A stretch of 6,043 bases of DNA, from assembly GCA_016872875.1 (NCBI GenBank), contig VGYW01000485.1:1-6043 (forward strand), read 5' to 3'. The notes beneath the pieces are model-generated. The model worked only from the letters and a program-made list of their open reading frames with translations. It was not told where the DNA came from and searched no databases. The translations under genes and the position numbers were made by a program. This stretch comes from Planctomycetota bacterium (GTDB lineage: Bacteria; Planctomycetota; PUPC01; DSUN01). Below, in pieces: positions 1 to 6,028 of this stretch (positions are counted from its first letter, which is position 1; each line of letters opens with the position of its first letter).

Positions 1-1870
1 TGACAGGCAGCTCGATGGTCAGGGCGTGCTCGCCGCGCTCGACGACCTTGACGGGCAGCGCCTTGTCCGCCAGGGGATCGTAGTAGCTCGCCCTGGTAGT
101 TTTCCCCTCCACCGGGCGGATCGTGAGGCGGTAGGGCGCGTCGGGGAGCTCCTCGACGCTGTAGTTCGGGGTCATCTCGTAGAGGGCGAGGACGAACCGC
201 TTCTCCGTGACCTGGAACGGCAAGACGGCGAAGAGGTCGCGGAACCAGAGGGTGGGCTTGCCCTCGGGAGCGTCGAAGACCTTGCGGTCGTGCGTCAGCT
301 TGGCCACCTTGAGGTCGAAGGCCCGCGGCTTGGCGATAGGCACGGCGCCATCGAACGCCCTCACCGTCCGCCGCAGCGCCCGGAGGGCGGGGGAGAGCCA
401 GGCGTCCGCCTCGCCCTCGGGCGGCATGGCCTTGAGCTCCTTCACCTTCGCCAGATGGAAGCCCATCCCCTCCTCGTTTTTGTCCGGGCCGGAGACGAAG
501 AGGGTGAGGCGGTCAATGCCCTTGTTGAGCCAGAAGAGGAGCGCGCGGAGGATGAACTTCTCCTTGAGGCGAAGCGAGGCGGCGTCGCCCTTCACCCCCG
601 CCTCGGCGGGCACGACGCCGTGCTCGGTGATGTAGTGGCGGAAGCGCTCGACGCCCTCCGGCCGCACTGTCCAGCGGCGGTCGGGGCGCAGGTGGCGCAT
701 GAGCGATTCGGTCTGGATGAAGGTGTGCGCCCAGCCCTCGGCGAACGCCATGCGATAGGTGGGCGCGAAGCCCTCCTCGCACTTCGCCGCGTCGCCGCGG
801 AACTGCTCGCGCTCGGGCATATCCCGCCAGCCCGTGCCGTAGGGGTGATAGCTCTGCCCGTCCGTGCCCGGCGGCAGCTTGGCTATCGGGCAGTGGAAGA
901 AGGTGGTGTTCGAGTAGCCCCAGATGACGCGGGTGCCAGGGAACTCCTTCTTGGCCATCGCGGTCGTGCGGTTGGCAAGCTCCCAGCAGTGGCCGCCGGG
1001 GTTGAGGAACTCCTTGGCGACCTTGACGCGCCCCGGCCAGTAGTGGTTGATGCCGAAGGCGAAGTTGGAGCCGAAGCTGAACTCGTTCCAGATTTCAAGC
1101 TCGATGGCGACGCCCTCCTCCTTCGCCGCCTGGCAGATGGCGCGCGCGTAGTCCACCCAGCCGCCCGCCGTGTGCTCGAACTCACGGGTGCCCACGGGGT
1201 GGAGCGGCAGGTAATAGAGGTCGGGGCAGTTGAGCCGCTCGCCCTTCTTGAGGTCCTTCGGCAACGGCTTTGAGAGCTTCACGGCGTTGCGAGCCTTGTC
1301 CACCTCCGTGAACAGAACCTCGCCGGCCCAGTAGGTCGTCAGGCTGTTGAGGCCCGAATGGACCGGCCGGAAGCCCTCGACGGAGTTGAGGAGCAGCTCC
1401 GTCGCGCCCTTGGGCGCGTCGGCGGAGAGCGTCCGCTCGGTCCAGCGAATCTTGCACGGATAGCCGTGGTGGGCGTTGAGCAGCACGATCGGCACGATGC
1501 CGAGGGCCTTGCACGCGCGCAGCATCTGGCGGTAGCCGGCCTCCGAGTGCTTCGCAATCCCCTTGATGTCGGGGTCGTATTGGCCGAACGGCTGCTCCCA
1601 GCGGATGCAGCGGATGCCGGCCTTGGCGAGCAGCCCGAGCTGGGCCTCCATGCTCCCACCGTGGAACTGGAACACCATCCCGATGCCGTCGAGCATCTCC
1701 GCCGCAGGCTTCGTCTCCAGGAACCCCCGCCACGGCTGCTTCACGTGGCTGTGCCTGGGCCACGGCACGTCGAGCTGCGTGGGGTCCACATACGGCCGCA
1801 TCTCGACGGGCGCGGCGGCGATGCACCCGGCGAACGCCAGCGGAAACGCCAGCACGGCTGCCTTTCGCAC
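1..1870 (-). CDS. Secreted clan GH-A-like glycoside hydrolase, 3' end cut by the window
   Basis: The reading frame is open for 623 codons from GTG 1870 to the left edge, with no stop. GTG is chosen because GAGGAG lies 5 bases upstream and because the first 20 residues form a signal peptide (basic VRK, then a hydrophobic stretch ending AGCIAAAP). Cys16 could be a lipoprotein cysteine, but the preceding FAG is a weak lipobox. Residues about 60-460 look like a TIM-barrel glycosidase: W90-W91-E92 on an early strand, IWNEF with Glu263 as likely acid/base, YHPYG with His342, and IQTESL with Glu388 as likely nucleophile. The 125-residue spacing of the two Glu fits retaining clan GH-A enzymes such as GH39 or GH5. 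Residues after about 515 look like a C-terminal beta-sandwich. Substrate and exact family are not recognisable by eye. It follows a small ORF on the same strand and is divergent from the other two genes. The clan call is fairly firm; activity is inferred. Confidence 0.9.
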   Translation of the reverse strand, partial: MRKAAVLAFPLAFAGCIAAAPVEMRPYVDPTQLDVPWPRHSHVKQPWRGFLETKPAAEMLDGIGMVFQFHGGSMEAQLGLLAKAGIRCIRWEQPFGQYDPDIKGIAKHSEAGYRQMLRACKALGIVPIVLLNAHHGYPCKIRWTERTLSADAPKGATELLLNSVEGFRPVHSGLNSLTTYWAGEVLFTEVDKARNAVKLSKPLPKDLKKGERLNCPDLYYLPLHPVGTREFEHTAGGWVDYARAICQAAKEEGVAIELEIWNEFSFGSNFAFGINHYWPGRVKVAKEFLNPGGHCWELANRTTAMAKKEFPGTRVIWGYSNTTFFHCPIAKLPPGTDGQSYHPYGTGWRDMPEREQFRGDAAKCEEGFAPTYRMAFAEGWAHTFIQTESLMRHLRPDRRWTVRPEGVERFRHYITEHGVVPAEAGVKGDAASLRLKEKFILRALLFWLNKGIDRLTLFVSGPDKNEEGMGFHLAKVKELKAMPPEGEADAWLSPALRALRRTVRAFDGAVPIAKPRAFDLKVAKLTHDRKVFDAPEGKPTLWFRDLFAVLPFQVTEKRFVLALYEMTPNYSVEELPDAPYRLTIRPVEGKTTRASYYDPLADKALPVKVVERGEHALTIELPV

Positions 1871-1875
1871 GCGCT

Positions 1876-1881
1876 CTCCTC
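1876..1881 (-). promoter_or_regulatory. Ribosome binding site of the glycosidase, overlapping the upstream stop codon
   Basis: On the minus strand GAGGAG sits 5 bases before GTG 1870 and supports that start over the in-frame ATG at codon 24, which would remove the signal peptide. Its first G is also the last base of the TAG stop (1883-1881) of the small upstream ORF. This arrangement is typical of translational coupling. Confidence 0.7.
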
Positions 1882-2000
1882 TACTTCTTCGGCTGCTCCT
1901 TCGATTCGACCGGCTCGGCCTTGATGCCGAGGGCTTGGAGCATCTGGGCCGCGACGAACTTGTTGCCCGCGGGGTTCAGCACGAACTCACGACGCCGCAT
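1881..2000 (-). CDS. Small hypothetical protein, 39 residues, coupled to the glycosidase
   Basis: The frame encodes a short basic protein starting MRRREFVLNP and ending ESKEQPKK. ATG 2000 is chosen because GAGGAG lies 7 bases upstream (2013-2008). Longer in-frame starts at 2066 and 2123 lack a ribosome binding site and lie within or upstream of the candidate promoter. The protein has a basic N-terminus, a short central amphipathic stretch around FVAAQMLQALGI, and a charged, Lys/Glu-rich tail. There is no membrane helix, no cysteine and no convincing signal peptide. The RRREF start resembles a twin-arginine motif, but no hydrophobic region follows. The stop is 10 bases before the glycosidase GTG. 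I do not recognise the family. It could be a real small protein, a leader peptide that tunes glycosidase translation, or a remnant of a larger gene. The good ribosome binding site is the main support. Confidence 0.55.
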   Translation of the reverse strand: MRRREFVLNPAGNKFVAAQMLQALGIKAEPVESKEQPKK

Positions 2001-2007
2001 TCCCTGT

Positions 2008-2013
2008 CTCCTC
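2008..2013 (-). promoter_or_regulatory. Ribosome binding site of the small ORF
   Basis: GAGGAG on the minus strand with a 7-base spacer to ATG 2000. It decides the start of the small protein, because the longer reading frame upstream has no comparable signal. Confidence 0.6.
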
Positions 2014-2045
2014 TTCCTCGCCTCCCGGTCCCAGAATACCAGCAC

Positions 2046-2072
2046 CTTATTACTCGGATGCGACATTGTCAA
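2046..2072 (-). promoter_or_regulatory. Candidate sigma-70-like promoter for the small ORF and glycosidase
   Basis: On the minus strand a perfect TTGACA (2072-2067) is followed after 15 bases by AATAAG (2051-2046), matching four of six -10 positions; TAAGGT after 17 bases is an alternative. This local AT-rich patch stands out in GC-rich DNA. Transcription would start near 2040, about 40 bases before ATG 2000, which leaves room for its ribosome binding site. The -10 match is imperfect. Confidence 0.4.
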
Positions 2073-2130
2073 GTGGTGAGTGACTTGAGAGCGGGGCCGT
2101 TTGTTCTGGCAGTATGCCCTCATCTCGGGC

Positions 2131-2217
2131 CTCGACCCTCCCCCTACCCCCTCCCTGGAAGGGAGGGGAGTGCCAAACCCCTCTCCCTCTCAGGGAGAGG
2201 GTAGGGTGAGGGTCGGG
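2131..2217. repeat. Compound palindromic (REP/BIME-like) repeat element
   Basis: Three nested pairings are visible. An outer inverted repeat joins 2133-2149 with 2199-2215, 16 of 17 bases paired with one C/T mismatch at 2141/2207. Inside are two hairpins: 2148-2168 with a 9-bp stem CCCCTCCCT/AGGGAGGGG and a GGA loop, and 2179-2201 with a 10-bp stem CCCTCTCCCT/AGGGAGAGGG and a CTC loop. Outer and inner stems share a few bases, so they partly exclude one another. The extreme purine/pyrimidine strand asymmetry is typical of dispersed intergenic palindromes that are multicopy in many high-GC genomes; multicopy status here is inferred from that resemblance. It may act as a bidirectional attenuator or be a non-autonomous dispersed element. 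Confidence 0.8.
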
Positions 2218-2262
2218 CTCTTGTGTGGGGATGGCTCCAGAACTGGGGGCCACACTCGTGAC

Positions 2263-2291
2263 TTGACAGGGCGGCGCCGGGCGCCCATGAT
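2263..2291 (+). promoter_or_regulatory. Candidate sigma-70-like promoter for the propeller protein and URO-D-like gene
   Basis: A perfect TTGACA (2263-2268) is followed at the ideal 17-base spacing by CATGAT (2286-2291), matching four of six -10 positions. Transcription would start near 2298, giving a leader of about 40 bases before ATG 2337. The spacer is unusually GC-rich and contains a perfect palindrome, which might make the promoter dependent on an activator. Confidence 0.45.
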
Positions 2292-2336
2292 GAACCGGCG
2301 GTTTCAGGGGGGCCAGCGGATGCGAGGGTTACTACG

Positions 2337-4751
2337 ATGGTCAGGGTTCTGGGGCTGGCTGTGTCGTTTGCGCTGTGCTTCGGGGCGCTCGCCGGGCAGC
2401 CGGCGGCGAAGGAGACGCCTGTCATGATCGGCGACCACGACTTCTCGCCCGCCATCGGAGGGTGCGGGGGCGTCTACTTCCTGGCCGAGCCGGGCGAGCT
2501 CTGGGTGGAGGTCGAGAAGCGCGACCGCCACGTCCGCGGCTCGCGCACCGAGCTGCGGGCCATCCTCGTCGGCCCCGACCGCCACGTGCTCCAGGATGCC
2601 ACAATCCCCGACGACGGGCAGCCGCGCGGCAGCGGCCTCGGACCGCCTCAGCGCGTCCGCCTCGCCGCCAAGGTCGAACGCAAGGGCGTCTACGCCCTCA
2701 ACATCACGGTGTCCAACGACCGCTACGGCACGGAGATGGCCTGGGCCTTCCGCACCAACTGCCCGAAGTACCTCATCGAGACCGCCCGCGGCCACAAGGA
2801 CGAACGCCACCAGGAGCCCATCGTGCTCCTCGGCCCCGACAGGGCGGCCGACGTCTGCTTCCTCCCCCGCCAGGGCGAGTTCGCCATTGACCTCGCCGGG
2901 CTTCCCAGCGACGTCAAGGAATTGACCGTGGCCGACGGCAAGGGAGAGGCCATCGCGACGCTGAAGGTGAGCGCGAAGGGCGCCGCGGCCCACACCTTCC
3001 CTGCGGCCATTCGCCGCGACGCCGTGCCCTGGCGCCTCCGCCTGCCGAAGGCGCAGGCGACCCTCAACATTGACGGCTTGACGCGGTGGGAGAAGACGGA
3101 CCTGTGCGCCGACATCTGCTGCTGGACGCCGGAGCCGGCCTCCTGGTTCCCGCTCCTTGAGCACCGCTGGCTGCTCACGCCCTACAGCCGCACCATCTAC
3201 GGCGAGCCGGGCCGCACGGGACAGGTCACGTTCCGCGTCCACAACAACGCGCCCCGCGCCGAAACGGTGCACCTGAGCCTCGAGTTCCCGCGCGGCGAGT
3301 GGCCCGCGAAGCTGGCCGCCGACCGCGTCGCGCTCGGCCCGAGCCAGGGCGCGGACGTGACCCTCGCCTACACTCTCCCCGCTGAGGGCGAGACCCGCTC
3401 CTGCCACGTGCGGGCCACGCCCGCGAGCCATCCCGACTTCTCGACCTACTCGACGCTCATCGTCAAGGGCGGCGCCGCCCCAGCCGCACGGCCCATCGCC
3501 ATGCCACTCGTCCTCAAGCCATACCAGCACGAGAATGAGCAGTTCGGCTACCTGCCCGACTACCCGACCGAGAGTCAGCCCTACTTCGACCTCAAGAACC
3601 GGCCCTTCATGCGGGCCGGGAGCGGGCTGGCGGCGGCACAGGCTCCCACCAGCGCAACGGTGGCACAGGCCTCCGGCCAGTGGGCGACGACGGCAGTTTC
3701 CGGCGCGCTCTCCTCGAAGGTCGCATTCGACCGCGACAACGGCGTCTACCTCCTGGCCACGGCGGGCGTGCAGGCCGCCGTCCTCCACTCGGCCGACGGT
3801 GGGCAGACGTTCGCCGCCTGTGCGATTCCGGCCCGCGAGGGGCTGGCGCGGGCCTACGACATCGAGCAGTTCTCCGGCCACAACGTGTCCGACGGCCCGC
3901 CACCCTTCCTCCGATACTCCCTCACCGCCACCGACCCCAAGGTCTTCTGGCGGAGGGTGAACGACCTGGAGCTCTTCCTGCCGAAGAAGGAGAGCGGCCG
4001 CGTCACCATTGGCGAGCCGATCCTGGTCTCGAAGCAGTGCATCGGCCTTGCCGCCCACTCGGGCATTCCCGCCTCCGTCGTCTCGCGCGGCAGCAAGGTC
4101 CACGTCATCTGGGGCGAGGCGACCGACCCGAACGTGAAGGTGCCCGGCGTGCCGACCTTCGTGGCGACCTATGATCGCGAGACGGGCAAGCTCGGCGAGC
4201 CGGCCCTCGTGGGCCACGGCGCGCCGGCCAACGACGTCCACAACTCCCCCAGCATCACGATGGACGGGCAGGGCTTCCTCCACGCCCTCGCCGGCACCCA
4301 CGGGCAGCCGTTCCCCTACGCGCGGTCGCTCAAGCCCAACGACGCGCACTCGGGCTGGACGCAGGCCGAGCCCGTCTGCGCCAACCGGTCGCAAACCTAC
4401 ATCGGCATGGTCTGCGGGCCCGACGACACGCTCCACCTCGCCTATCGGCTCTGGTGGTGGGGCGCCGAGCCGTTCCCCGCCGCCCACTACGCCACGCTCG
4501 CCTACCAGCGCAAGCGCCCGGGGCAGCCCTGGGAGCCGCCGAAGGTCCTCGTCGTCGCCGCCTTCTCCGAATACAGCGTCTACTACCACCGCCTCACCAT
4601 TGACCGCAAGGGCCGCCTCTTCCTCTCCTACGACTACTGGTCAACCTACTGGTTCTACCGCAACGACCACTTCGGCCGCCGCCGCGCGCTCCTCATGTCG
4701 CCCGACGGCGGCGATACCTGGAAGCTTGCCGAGTCAAGAGATTTGATGTAG
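2337..4751 (+). CDS. Secreted multidomain BNR/Asp-box beta-propeller protein, possible polysaccharide lyase or glycan-binding protein
   Basis: This 804-residue protein starts at ATG 2337 with a modest GAGGG 8 bases upstream. Residues 1-19 are a signal peptide (MVR, hydrophobic core, ALA before G20), so it is exported. Residues about 28-290 are beta-rich and unrecognised, with a C257-x3-C261-C262 cluster. Residues about 294-378 read as an Ig-like/NEW3-type beta-sandwich. From about 393 a propeller begins (FGYLPDYP, then PYFDLKNRP at 415-423). It carries two canonical Asp boxes, SADGGQTF (485-492) and SPDGGDTW (788-795). A central block, HNSPSI (His635), GFLHAL (His649) and GTHGQPFPYARS (His655, Tyr661, Arg663), resembles the BNR_4 family (PF15892), which is related to ulvan lyase propellers. 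Lyase activity is inference; it could equally be a sialidase-fold binding protein. The next gene follows after 29 bp, so they probably share a transcript. No cell-wall anchor or transmembrane helix is seen after the signal peptide. Confidence 0.93.
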   Translation: MVRVLGLAVSFALCFGALAGQPAAKETPVMIGDHDFSPAIGGCGGVYFLAEPGELWVEVEKRDRHVRGSRTELRAILVGPDRHVLQDATIPDDGQPRGSGLGPPQRVRLAAKVERKGVYALNITVSNDRYGTEMAWAFRTNCPKYLIETARGHKDERHQEPIVLLGPDRAADVCFLPRQGEFAIDLAGLPSDVKELTVADGKGEAIATLKVSAKGAAAHTFPAAIRRDAVPWRLRLPKAQATLNIDGLTRWEKTDLCADICCWTPEPASWFPLLEHRWLLTPYSRTIYGEPGRTGQVTFRVHNNAPRAETVHLSLEFPRGEWPAKLAADRVALGPSQGADVTLAYTLPAEGETRSCHVRATPASHPDFSTYSTLIVKGGAAPAARPIAMPLVLKPYQHENEQFGYLPDYPTESQPYFDLKNRPFMRAGSGLAAAQAPTSATVAQASGQWATTAVSGALSSKVAFDRDNGVYLLATAGVQAAVLHSADGGQTFAACAIPAREGLARAYDIEQFSGHNVSDGPPPFLRYSLTATDPKVFWRRVNDLELFLPKKESGRVTIGEPILVSKQCIGLAAHSGIPASVVSRGSKVHVIWGEATDPNVKVPGVPTFVATYDRETGKLGEPALVGHGAPANDVHNSPSITMDGQGFLHALAGTHGQPFPYARSLKPNDAHSGWTQAEPVCANRSQTYIGMVCGPDDTLHLAYRLWWWGAEPFPAAHYATLAYQRKRPGQPWEPPKVLVVAAFSEYSVYYHRLTIDRKGRLFLSYDYWSTYWFYRNDHFGRRRALLMSPDGGDTWKLAESRDLM

Positions 4752-4780
4752 AATCCCCCAGCTTTCCACAAGGAGCAGCA

Positions 4781-5914
4781 ATGGCGAACCAAGTCCCCAA
4801 GAACCGTGGCTATCGAACACTCATGTATCTGCCGGCCGATCGGGTGCCGGATGTGGAGTTCGGCTGCTGGCCGCAGACGGTGCGGGCGTGGGTGCCCGAC
4901 GGCTTCCCGAAGGACTGGGCGGCCGAGATCGGCGAGAACATGTTCCACCACCGCTTCAACGAGTTCATCGGAACCGACCGCGACGAGGGCGGGGCAGGCA
5001 TCCCCATCCACCTCGGCATGAACCCCGCCTTCGAGCACAAGGTGCTGGAAGAAGATGAGCTGACGCAGATCGTGCAGGACAGCTCGGGCGTCATCGCCCG
5101 CCGCTGGAAGGGCGGGGTGCAAGAATCCTCGATCCCCCAGTTCATTGAGTTTCCCGTGAAAGACCGCAAGAGCTGGGCGGCGATGAAGGAGCGCTATCGG
5201 CTCGACGACCCCGCCCGCAAGGTCTCCGACGAGGCTATCGAGAAGGCCCGCAAGGCCGCCGCCGAGGGCTGGACGGTCGGCGCCGGCGCCTGCGGCTTCT
5301 ACGGCGCGCTCCGCAACTGGGTCGGCACCGAGAACCTCTCCTATCTCCTCTACGACGACCCCGCCCTCTGCCACGAGATGGCCGACCACTGGGCCGAGCT
5401 CATCCTCGCCTCGCTCCGCCAGGTGCCGCCCGACGTGCCACTCCACCAGATGGGCTGGTGGGAGGACATGGCCTATAACCACGGCCCACTCGTCAGCCCC
5501 AAGACCTTCGACGAGTTCTTCGTCCCGCCCTACCAGGCCGTGATGGACGAGGCTCGGCGGCACGGCTGCATGCTCTCGCACGTGGACTGCGACGGCAACA
5601 TCCACGACCTCGTGGCGAGCTGGATTCGCGTCGGCGTCAACATCATGTTCCCCTGCGAGGTCGCCGCGGGCACCGACATGTTCCGCATGCGCCGCCAGTT
5701 CGGCGCGCGCGTCCGCCTCCAGGGCGGAGTTGACAAGGTGGCGGTCGCGCGCGGCAAGGACGCGATCCGCCGCGAGCTCGACCGCGTCGCCCCGCTCCTC
5801 GGCGAAGGCGGCTTCATCCCCCACCTCGACCACCTCGTCCCGCCCGACATCTCCCTGCCCAACTACATGTTCTACCGCGATGAGAAGAAGAAGCTGATCG
5901 GCAAGACCGCGTGA
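4781..5914 (+). CDS. Uroporphyrinogen decarboxylase superfamily protein (URO-D-like), non-haem type
   Basis: This 377-residue cytoplasmic protein has no signal peptide. ATG 4781 has AAGGAG (4770-4775) 5 bases upstream. The order of motifs fits the URO-D/cobalamin methyltransferase fold (PF01208): RVPDVEFGCWPQT near the start, DSSGVIARRWKGG, GWWEDMAYNHGPLVSP mid-protein, then SHVDCDGNIHDLV, INIMFPCEVAAG-like (Cys292), LQGGVDK and GGFIPHLDHLVPPD. In MtaA/MtbA-type methyltransferases zinc is held by His-x-Cys plus a later Cys. Here the first part is His267-x2-Cys270 with Asp269 and Asp271, and the C-terminal position holds His348-x-Asp350-His351 instead of Cys. That suggests a different metal site and argues against both HemE and standard methyltransferases. 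Such homologues are common in Planctomycetota and often lie near sugar-degradation genes, but their reaction is mostly unknown. It lies 29 bp after the propeller gene, probably in one operon, so a catabolic role is plausible. Confidence 0.93.
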   Translation: MANQVPKNRGYRTLMYLPADRVPDVEFGCWPQTVRAWVPDGFPKDWAAEIGENMFHHRFNEFIGTDRDEGGAGIPIHLGMNPAFEHKVLEEDELTQIVQDSSGVIARRWKGGVQESSIPQFIEFPVKDRKSWAAMKERYRLDDPARKVSDEAIEKARKAAAEGWTVGAGACGFYGALRNWVGTENLSYLLYDDPALCHEMADHWAELILASLRQVPPDVPLHQMGWWEDMAYNHGPLVSPKTFDEFFVPPYQAVMDEARRHGCMLSHVDCDGNIHDLVASWIRVGVNIMFPCEVAAGTDMFRMRRQFGARVRLQGGVDKVAVARGKDAIRRELDRVAPLLGEGGFIPHLDHLVPPDISLPNYMFYRDEKKKLIGKTA

Positions 5915-5937
5915 TGCGTGACACGTGAGAAGGCAAG

Positions 5938-5958
5938 CGTCCCGCGTCCCGCGTCCCG
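5938..5958. repeat. Tandem repeat, three copies of CGTCCCG
   Basis: Three perfect 7-bp copies (5938-5944, 5945-5951, 5952-5958) begin 24 bases after the URO-D-like stop codon, and a fourth partial copy (CGTG) follows. It is non-coding and could change copy number by slippage. Similar short arrays are common in intergenic DNA of repeat-rich genomes. Confidence 0.85.
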
Positions 5959-6028
5959 CGTGCCTGGCTCTTCTCGTCCCTTTGGTCACTTTCGTCCCTT
6001 TGGTCCCTTTCTGCCCGGCCCAGGCACG
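5959..6028. repeat. 9-bp inverted repeat bracketing the 18-bp direct repeats
   Basis: CGTGCCTGG (5959-5967) is the exact reverse complement of CCAGGCACG (6020-6028), with 52 bases between. No run of T follows the right arm, so this is not a convincing intrinsic terminator. It may bound a small repeat unit that contains the 18-bp direct repeats, or be chance. Confidence 0.4.
5975..6010. repeat. Tandem direct repeat, two 18-bp copies
   Basis: Two adjacent copies of CGTCCCTTTGGTCMCTTT (5975-5992 and 5993-6010) differ at one base, A at 5988 versus C at 6006. Each 18-bp unit is itself made of two related 9-bp halves (cgTCCCTTT / ggTCMCTTT), so the array is really four 9-mers. Its length is a multiple of three, so a reading frame through it gives repeated RDQRDE-like peptides on the minus strand, but no start signal supports a gene. 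Confidence 0.85.

Larger units (their letters stand above)
2001..2336. other. Divergent intergenic region, 336 bp
   Basis: This is the gap between the small ORF start and the start of the 804-residue protein on the opposite strand. It holds two outward-facing promoter-like sequences and, between them, a compound palindromic repeat. Reading frames crossing it translate into low-complexity Pro/Gly/Arg-rich peptides imposed by the repeat and lack ribosome binding sites, so I call no gene here. The spacer of the plus-strand promoter contains the perfect 8-base palindrome GGGCGCCC (2279-2286) and two copies of GGCGCC, which could be chance in GC-rich DNA or a small operator. Confidence 0.7.

Noticed and set aside
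26..1273. A 415-codon plus-strand frame near the left edge
   Set aside because: It is antisense to the glycosidase, whose minus-strand frame has a signal peptide and catalytic motifs. The plus-strand product is low-complexity and rich in Arg, Leu, Glu and Gly.
1974..2000. Twin-arginine signal in the small ORF (RRREF)
   Set aside because: The arginines are not followed by a hydrophobic segment; the next residues are NPAGNK.
1881..2123. Longer 80-residue version of the small ORF starting at 2123 or 2066
   Set aside because: Neither upstream ATG has a ribosome binding site, and both lie within or before the candidate promoter, so the 39-residue form from 2000 is preferred.
2080..2266. Direct repeat GTGACTTGA at 2080-2088 and 2258-2266 flanking the palindromic element, as a target-site duplication
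   Set aside because: A 9-bp match within a few hundred bases is not rare by chance, the second copy coincides with the promoter hexamer, and the distances to the palindrome ends are unequal.
2304..4589. A 761-codon open reading frame on the minus strand opposite the propeller gene
   Set aside because: It is the antisense shadow of a gene with strong third-position GC bias. Its translation is Gly/Val/Arg/Ala/Glu-rich without recognisable motifs, while the plus-strand frame has a signal peptide, Asp boxes and family motifs.
4655..5989. A 444-codon open reading frame on the minus strand opposite the URO-D-like gene
   Set aside because: It is an antisense shadow for the same reason; the plus-strand frame carries the URO-D motifs and a good ribosome binding site.
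5938..6010. CRISPR-like array
   Set aside because: The repeats are short and directly adjacent without unique spacers, and no cas gene is nearby.
5959..6028. Intrinsic terminator for the plus-strand operon
   Set aside because: The stem is only 9 bp with a 52-base loop and no T-run after it.
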